In this document: piece by piece, positions 59,982-64,000 of the stretch | Position numbering within the stretch: position 1 is the stretch's first letter | Layout of the letters: every line of letters begins with the position of its first letter | Assembly: GCF_009831455.1 (NCBI RefSeq) | Contig: NZ_WOWO01000002.1 | Span: 434,001-498,000 of the forward strand | Source: Salinirussus salinus | GTDB lineage: Archaea; Halobacteriota; Halobacteria; Halobacteriales; Haloarculaceae | Length of the DNA: 64,000 nt | Reading direction: 5' to 3' | Translations under genes and position numbers: made by a program | Notes under the pieces: model-generated | The model's database searches: none | What the model was told of the DNA's origin: nothing | Seen by the model: the letters and a program-made list of their open reading frames with translations, nothing else

Positions 59982-61175
59982 TCACTGGCGGGCACGCTGG
60001 ACGAACAGCCCGACCACGAGGTACGCGTAGACGGCCGAGCCCGCGACGCCGAGCCCGCGCCCTCCGAGAACTGCAGCCGGGCTCGCGGCGAGTACTCCAG
60101 TGACTTCCACGAGTAGCCCCACGAGGAGGGCACCGAGCGCGGCGGCCCCGAGCCGGTCCCCGGCCAGCGGGAACCGGGCCACTGAGGGCGGGTAGAACTG
60201 GTAGGTGACCCCGACGATACTCAGCCCCAGGAAGCCGAGCAGACCCAGTCGGTAGTGTGCGACCACCAGGTCCGGCTGCAGCCCGGCGAACGCGAAGTAC
60301 AGCCCCGCGGCGACGGCGAACACACCGCACCCGACGCCGGCGAGGACGCCGTAGAAGCCGAGCCGGTCGCGGTCGGAGCGGACGAACAGCAGCCCGTAGG
60401 CCACGGCGAAGCCGAGGACGGCCAGCGCTTCGAGCGCGGCCCCGGCCTGCAAGAGCCGGCCGGAGGGGAGCCCGACCGCGAGCAGGGCCGGGCCGGCGGC
60501 CCCGGCGACCAGGACTGAGGCCGCGAGCCGGCCGGGGACCGCGGAGACGAGAAACCGGGGGAGCAACCGGAAGCCGACGGCAAACAGCAGCAGAACCGCT
60601 GCCCCGAGCGCCAGCAGGTGGGAGACCCGCGGCGGGTAGCCGTCGAGCGGGGTCGGCAGCCCGGCCACTCCCGCGACGGTGAGGTACGCCCCGGCAGCGA
60701 GATAGGCGAAGACCACCGGGACGGCGGCGTTGGCCATCCGGTCGAGCGGCAGGCGGTGGGCGTTGTGCTCGCCCGTCCCGGTCTCCCGGCCGGCGAGGTT
60801 CCCGCGGAGCGTCAGGAGCATCGCCCCGAGGAAGACGGCCACCCCCGCGGCCCAGGCGACGGCGCCGGCCTGTCGGACGGCCCGGGAGGCGCCCGGAACC
60901 CACCCCGCGGCCAGTCCCGCAGTCCCGAACACCGACAGCGGGAGCTGGACAGTGGGGGCGCGGGCGGGCCGGAGGTCGCGGTCGAAGTAGGAGGGCACGA
61001 GCGAGTAGGCCTTGCCGAAGACGACGTGGAAGACGAAGCCGTACAGCGCGAGAGGAACCGCGACCCGCCGGGGGGCTCCGAGGAGGACCGCGACCTGCCA
61101 GCAGACTAGCCAGCCGACGCCTGCGGCCACGAACCCGCGCGCCCACCGGGAGACTGTCGCGTTTGCCGTCGACAC
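59982..61175 (-). CDS. Twelve-helix membrane protein resembling NnrS/heme-copper oxidase subunit I
   Basis: 397 residues, about 12 hydrophobic segments. Conserved-looking His residues sit in membrane context: GFVFHVVFGKAYSLVPSYFDRDL, RVSHLLALGAAVLLLFAVGF and VVAHYRLGLLGFLGLSIVGVTYQFYPP. NnrS and cytochrome oxidase subunit I bind heme or copper through such residues. NnrS-like proteins are linked to nitric-oxide handling, but no denitrification gene is near, so the function stays open. Divergent from the 61377 gene. Confidence 0.7.
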   Translation of the reverse strand: MSTANATVSRWARGFVAAGVGWLVCWQVAVLLGAPRRVAVPLALYGFVFHVVFGKAYSLVPSYFDRDLRPARAPTVQLPLSVFGTAGLAAGWVPGASRAVRQAGAVAWAAGVAVFLGAMLLTLRGNLAGRETGTGEHNAHRLPLDRMANAAVPVVFAYLAAGAYLTVAGVAGLPTPLDGYPPRVSHLLALGAAVLLLFAVGFRLLPRFLVSAVPGRLAASVLVAGAAGPALLAVGLPSGRLLQAGAALEALAVLGFAVAYGLLFVRSDRDRLGFYGVLAGVGCGVFAVAAGLYFAFAGLQPDLVVAHYRLGLLGFLGLSIVGVTYQFYPPSVARFPLAGDRLGAAALGALLVGLLVEVTGVLAASPAAVLGGRGLGVAGSAVYAYLVVGLFVQRARQ

Positions 61176-61376
61176 GGGTTCTCACTCGCGGCCCGGCTCG
61201 AAGTGGTCGTCCCCGAATACGTTCGCCCGCCCGGGACGGACGGCCGGCCGTCCGGCTGTCGCTTGTTTCATGCCCTGTGACAGCACACTCCTCGGGCAGA
61301 AGTACGCGTCGGTCGTCGGGGTCCGGTGTGACCCCGGGAGCCATCTATTTACCGGGGGCGGTCGAAGCGGGCCGCC

Positions 61377-61850
61377 ATGCCATACTTGCGGCCCGAAACG
61401 GTGCTGGAGGAGTTCTCCGGATTCACCCTCTCGACGGTCCGGCCGGCCATCGCCGAGGACGAGGAGTTCGTCCGCGGACAGACCGGGTCGATGGCGAGCA
61501 CGCTCCGGTTTCTCGCCGACGAACTCGAGGCCCGGGAGGCGATGGTCGACGAGCAGGAGCGGGCGCTGCGCGAGGCGCTCGACGTCGTGACGGAGCGGAC
61601 AGCCGACACGCCCGCCGCGGAGGCTGTCGAGGCGGCGGTCGCCGACGTCGACGACGCACCGGGCGGCGTTCGCGAGCGCGAGGAGGTGCTGCTCGAGGCG
61701 GCCGACGACGTCCTCGCGGCGGTCGACACCCACCTCGAAGGGGATGCCGCCCGGCGGGCACGGCGGCCGGTGTACGACTTCCTCGACACCCGGACCGAGG
61801 GCCAGCTCCGGATGCTCGGCCGCGAGCCGGAGAGTGAGGAGGGGGAGTGA
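61377..61850 (+). CDS. Acidic helical protein of unknown function
   Basis: 157 residues, mostly predicted helix (SMASTLRFLADELEAREAMVDEQERALREALDVV, VREREEVLLEAADDVLAAVDTHL) with no membrane segment. Starts MPYLRPETVLEEFSGF. It sits 3 bases before the aminoglycoside-phosphotransferase-like gene, so the two are surely co-transcribed; it might assist that enzyme. Family not recognised. Confidence 0.7.
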   Translation: MPYLRPETVLEEFSGFTLSTVRPAIAEDEEFVRGQTGSMASTLRFLADELEAREAMVDEQERALREALDVVTERTADTPAAEAVEAAVADVDDAPGGVREREEVLLEAADDVLAAVDTHLEGDAARRARRPVYDFLDTRTEGQLRMLGREPESEEGE

Positions 61851-61853
61851 ACA

Positions 61854-62912
61854 GTGAGCGACGTCACCGGCGACGCGCTGTCGTCCTTTCTCGGCGAGCA
61901 ACTCGGCGCGGACGTGACTGTGGCCGACCTCGAGGAACACGTCGAGGGGTGGTCCCGCGACACCGTCTCCTTCACCGCTCGCTGGCAGGGCGACGAGGGG
62001 GAGCACGAGCAGCGTTTCGTCGTCCGTGCGGAGAGCGACGCCCAGGTCGAGAGCGGACGGCGCAGCGAGGGCAACGACATCGAGACGGAGTACCGGACGA
62101 TGGACGCCGCACAGGACGCCCCCGTTCCGGTCCCGACGACGCGGTGGTTCGAGGGCGACCGGTCGGTGATGGGCGGGAAGTTCTTCGTCGTCGACCACCG
62201 CCCCGGCGACGCGCCGGTGGTCTGGGACCGCGACCAGCGGGCACACCTCCAGGAGGCCTGGGACGGCGACAGCGACCTCCCCGACCAGTTCGTCGACGCC
62301 GCCGTCGGCGTCCACGAGGTCGCTCCCGAAGACGTGCCGGCCCTGGAGAACGTCCCGGCCGAGGCGGTCGTCGACCGGGAGATAGACCGGTGGGTGGAGG
62401 TGTACCGGGAATCGACGGTCAGGCCGGAGCCGGCCGTCGAGGAGTGCATCCGGTGGTTCCGGGCCAACAAGCCCGAGGTGCCGGAGACGACGCTGGTCCA
62501 CGGCGACTTCCGGATCGGCAACATGCTCGTCGACGGCGACGACCTGACTGCGGTACTCGACTGGGAGCTGGCCCGGGTCGGTGACCCGCTGTACGACCTG
62601 GGCTACGCGAGCCTGCAGTACTTCGCCGGCAAGCTCATCGAGCCCACCGAACGCCCAGAACTCGCCTGCTCGCTGCTCGAGCGGGAGTACCTCTACGACG
62701 AGTACGAGCGCCGGTCCGGCCGGACCGTCAACCGCGAGCGGGTCCGCTACTGGCGCGCTTTCTCCGCGTTCGTGATGATGACCATCGGGCTCTCGGGCGT
62801 CCACCAGTTCCGGCAGGGGGACACCGACGACGTCCGCAGCGCGTGGTTCCAGTACATCGTCCCCGGGCTGGTCGAGGATATGCTCGCCATCGTCCGCGAG
62901 GACCGGACCTGA
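61854..62912 (+). CDS. APH-like phosphotransferase (ACAD10 N-terminal type)
   Basis: 352 residues from GTG 61854. VHGDFRIGNMLVDG is the catalytic Brenner motif (HGDxxxxN) and VLDWELARVGDPLYDLGYASLQYF the following metal-binding Asp-Trp-Glu. RFVVRAESD and the N-terminal SFLGEQLGADVTVADLEEHVEGWSRD fit the group that, in bacteria and mitochondria, phosphorylates hydroxy-acyl-CoA-type substrates next to acyl-CoA dehydrogenases. No dehydrogenase is adjacent, so the substrate is open. Confidence 0.87.
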   Translation: MSDVTGDALSSFLGEQLGADVTVADLEEHVEGWSRDTVSFTARWQGDEGEHEQRFVVRAESDAQVESGRRSEGNDIETEYRTMDAAQDAPVPVPTTRWFEGDRSVMGGKFFVVDHRPGDAPVVWDRDQRAHLQEAWDGDSDLPDQFVDAAVGVHEVAPEDVPALENVPAEAVVDREIDRWVEVYRESTVRPEPAVEECIRWFRANKPEVPETTLVHGDFRIGNMLVDGDDLTAVLDWELARVGDPLYDLGYASLQYFAGKLIEPTERPELACSLLEREYLYDEYERRSGRTVNRERVRYWRAFSAFVMMTIGLSGVHQFRQGDTDDVRSAWFQYIVPGLVEDMLAIVREDRT

Positions 62913-62965
62913 GCCGTGCGCGGGAAGCAGGGGCGACCGGGCCGGGAGAAGCCGGGTGACCGGCG

Positions 62966-63913
62966 GTGACCGGCAGACTCGTCGGCGGGGTCGACCTCGG
63001 GGCGACGAACCTCCGGGCGGTCGTCGCCGACGGCGGGGGTGAGGTCCGCGGCCGCGCGCGGACGGAGACACCCGCCGGCGACGGCGACGTGGTCGGGCGC
63101 GCCGTCGTCCGCACGCTCGAAGACGCCTGCGGCGCCGCGGGCGTCGCGCCCGACGACCTCGCGGCGGTCGGCGTCGGCTCCATCGGCCCACTAGACCGGG
63201 CGGCCGGCGCGGCCGACGACCCACCGAACGTCGCGGCCGAACGGATCCCGCTCGTCGCGCCCCTGGAGGACCGCTGTGGCTGCGAGGTCCTGCTCGTCAA
63301 CGACTGCGTGGCGGGAGCGGTCGGCGAGCGCTACTTGGCCGACGGCGGGCCGGATCTCACCTACGTCACCCTCTCGACGGGCGTGGGCGCCGGCGCCATC
63401 GTCGACGGCCGGCCGCTCCGGGGCCACCGGGGCAACGCTGCCGAGATGGGCCACGTCGTCGTCGAGCCCGGCGGCCGCGAGTGTGGCTGTGGCGGTCCCG
63501 GCCACTGGGAGGCCTACGCGGGCGGGCAGTCTGTCCCGGGCTTCGCGCGCGAGGTCGCACGGGCCGAGGGCGTCGAGACGGGTCTCGACCTGGCGGACCT
63601 GGACGCCAGAACGGTCTTCGAGGCCGACGACCCGCTGGCCGCGCGCGTTCGCGACCGGCTCGGAGCCTACAACGCGCTCGGCGTCGCGGCCACGGTCCAC
63701 GCCTTCGACCCGGCGGTGGTCGTGTTCGGCGGCGCCATCGCAGTCAACAACCCCGACGCGGTGCTGGGCCCGGTCCGCGAGCGGTTGCCCGACCTGCTGG
63801 CTGTCGACGCGCCGACGGTCCGGCTTGCCAGCCTGGGCGAGGACGCGGTCCTGAAGGGGGCGGTCGCCGCCGCGCTGACCGGCGGGACCGGCGACCCCGA
63901 CGGCGGACCGTAA
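62966..63913 (+). CDS. ROK-family sugar kinase
   Basis: 315 residues from GTG 62966. GGVDLGATNLRAVVAD is the phosphate-binding loop; VLLVNDCVAGAVGERYL holds the catalytic Asp; STGVGAGAIVDGRPLRGHRGNAAEMGHVVVEPGGRECGCGGPGHWEAYAGG has the ROK zinc motif (H plus CxCGxxGH). Such kinases phosphorylate glucose, N-acetylmannosamine or other sugars in the cytosol using ATP or ADP. Same strand, 53 bp after the APH-like gene. Confidence 0.93.
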   Translation: MTGRLVGGVDLGATNLRAVVADGGGEVRGRARTETPAGDGDVVGRAVVRTLEDACGAAGVAPDDLAAVGVGSIGPLDRAAGAADDPPNVAAERIPLVAPLEDRCGCEVLLVNDCVAGAVGERYLADGGPDLTYVTLSTGVGAGAIVDGRPLRGHRGNAAEMGHVVVEPGGRECGCGGPGHWEAYAGGQSVPGFAREVARAEGVETGLDLADLDARTVFEADDPLAARVRDRLGAYNALGVAATVHAFDPAVVVFGGAIAVNNPDAVLGPVRERLPDLLAVDAPTVRLASLGEDAVLKGAVAAALTGGTGDPDGGP

Positions 63914-63943
63914 CCCTCCGACGCGTCACGTACCCGGCGGCCG

Positions 63944-64000
63944 TCACGCGATCCCGATGGCCTTCGTACTGCCGTCGGCGAACTCGAGAACGACGATGAC
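63944..64000 (-). CDS. 3' end of a minus-strand gene cut by the window edge
   Basis: The minus strand reads VIVVLEFADGSTKAIGIA followed by TGA at 63946-63944, protein-like to the edge of the window. Only 18 residues are visible, so the family cannot be named. Convergent with the ROK gene. Confidence 0.5.
   Translation of the reverse strand, partial: VIVVLEFADGSTKAIGIA

Overview
The window is from a haloarchaeon (class Halobacteria, possibly of the Haloarcula/Halorubrum/Natrinema kind; I cannot place it further). This is read from several things: high GC with strong codon-position bias, very acidic proteins, Tat-lipobox exported proteins, archaeal genes (XPB helicase, Dph2, AglJ, HTH_10/Bat regulators, halocyanin, HalOD1), and TATA-like boxes about 25-33 nt upstream of start codons, as expected for leaderless transcripts. 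No rRNA, tRNA, CRISPR array or insertion sequence was found.

1-17 kb is ordinary chromosome: a 5'-cut MutS-like ATPase, a Bat-type regulator, a halocyanin, an XPB-type helicase, the dolichol-phosphate glucosyltransferase AglJ, a rhomboid protease with a large extra domain, a METTL5-like methyltransferase, Dph2, a YlbF-family protein, a metallo-beta-lactamase-fold hydrolase, an acidic coiled-coil protein, a HisG-like protein and an NSS sodium symporter. At 16.3-18.7 kb an overlapping tyrosine recombinase/DUF5805 pair is followed by a nearly 1 kb gene-free spacer.

19.7-56.3 kb is a surface-polysaccharide or glycan island. A plus-strand operon (23962-32444) encodes two sugar-nucleotide epimerase/dehydratases, a GT4 glycosyltransferase, two alkaline-phosphatase-superfamily enzymes and a large multispanning membrane protein. 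A minus-strand operon (37738 back to 33973) encodes GT4, AP-superfamily enzyme, GT4. A second minus-strand run (43715 back to 39435) encodes three GT2 enzymes and a Gfo/Idh/MocA oxidoreductase. Around them lie a Wzx/AglR-like flippase, a third epimerase, an FG-GAP protein, a DUF1616 membrane protein, and secreted Tat proteins: two with alginate-lyase-like domains (one a 1051-residue chimera with a triple repeat and a glycosidase-like domain), a likely beta-helix lipoprotein and a CARDB-repeat protein. The natural reading is sugar-nucleotide synthesis, glycan assembly on a lipid carrier, modification by AP-superfamily enzymes, flipping, and extracellular trimming. No oligosaccharyltransferase (AglB) is in the window, so N-glycan versus exopolysaccharide is undecided.

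The most notable signals are: five AP-superfamily proteins that look like sulfatases yet show Thr or Ser, never Cys, at the apparent nucleophile, have no signal peptide, and share a C-terminal Leu-Gly-Tyr tail; the chimeric polysaccharide-degrading protein; and loss of the usual catalytic His in both alginate-lyase-like domains. The island ends at two truncated genes placed head to head near 56.33 kb.

56.9-64 kb returns to chromosomal genes: small winged-helix regulators (two with C-terminal membrane segments), a HalOD1 protein, a membrane protein resembling NnrS/heme-copper oxidase subunit I, an APH-like kinase, a ROK sugar kinase, and the 3' end of a gene running off the right edge.
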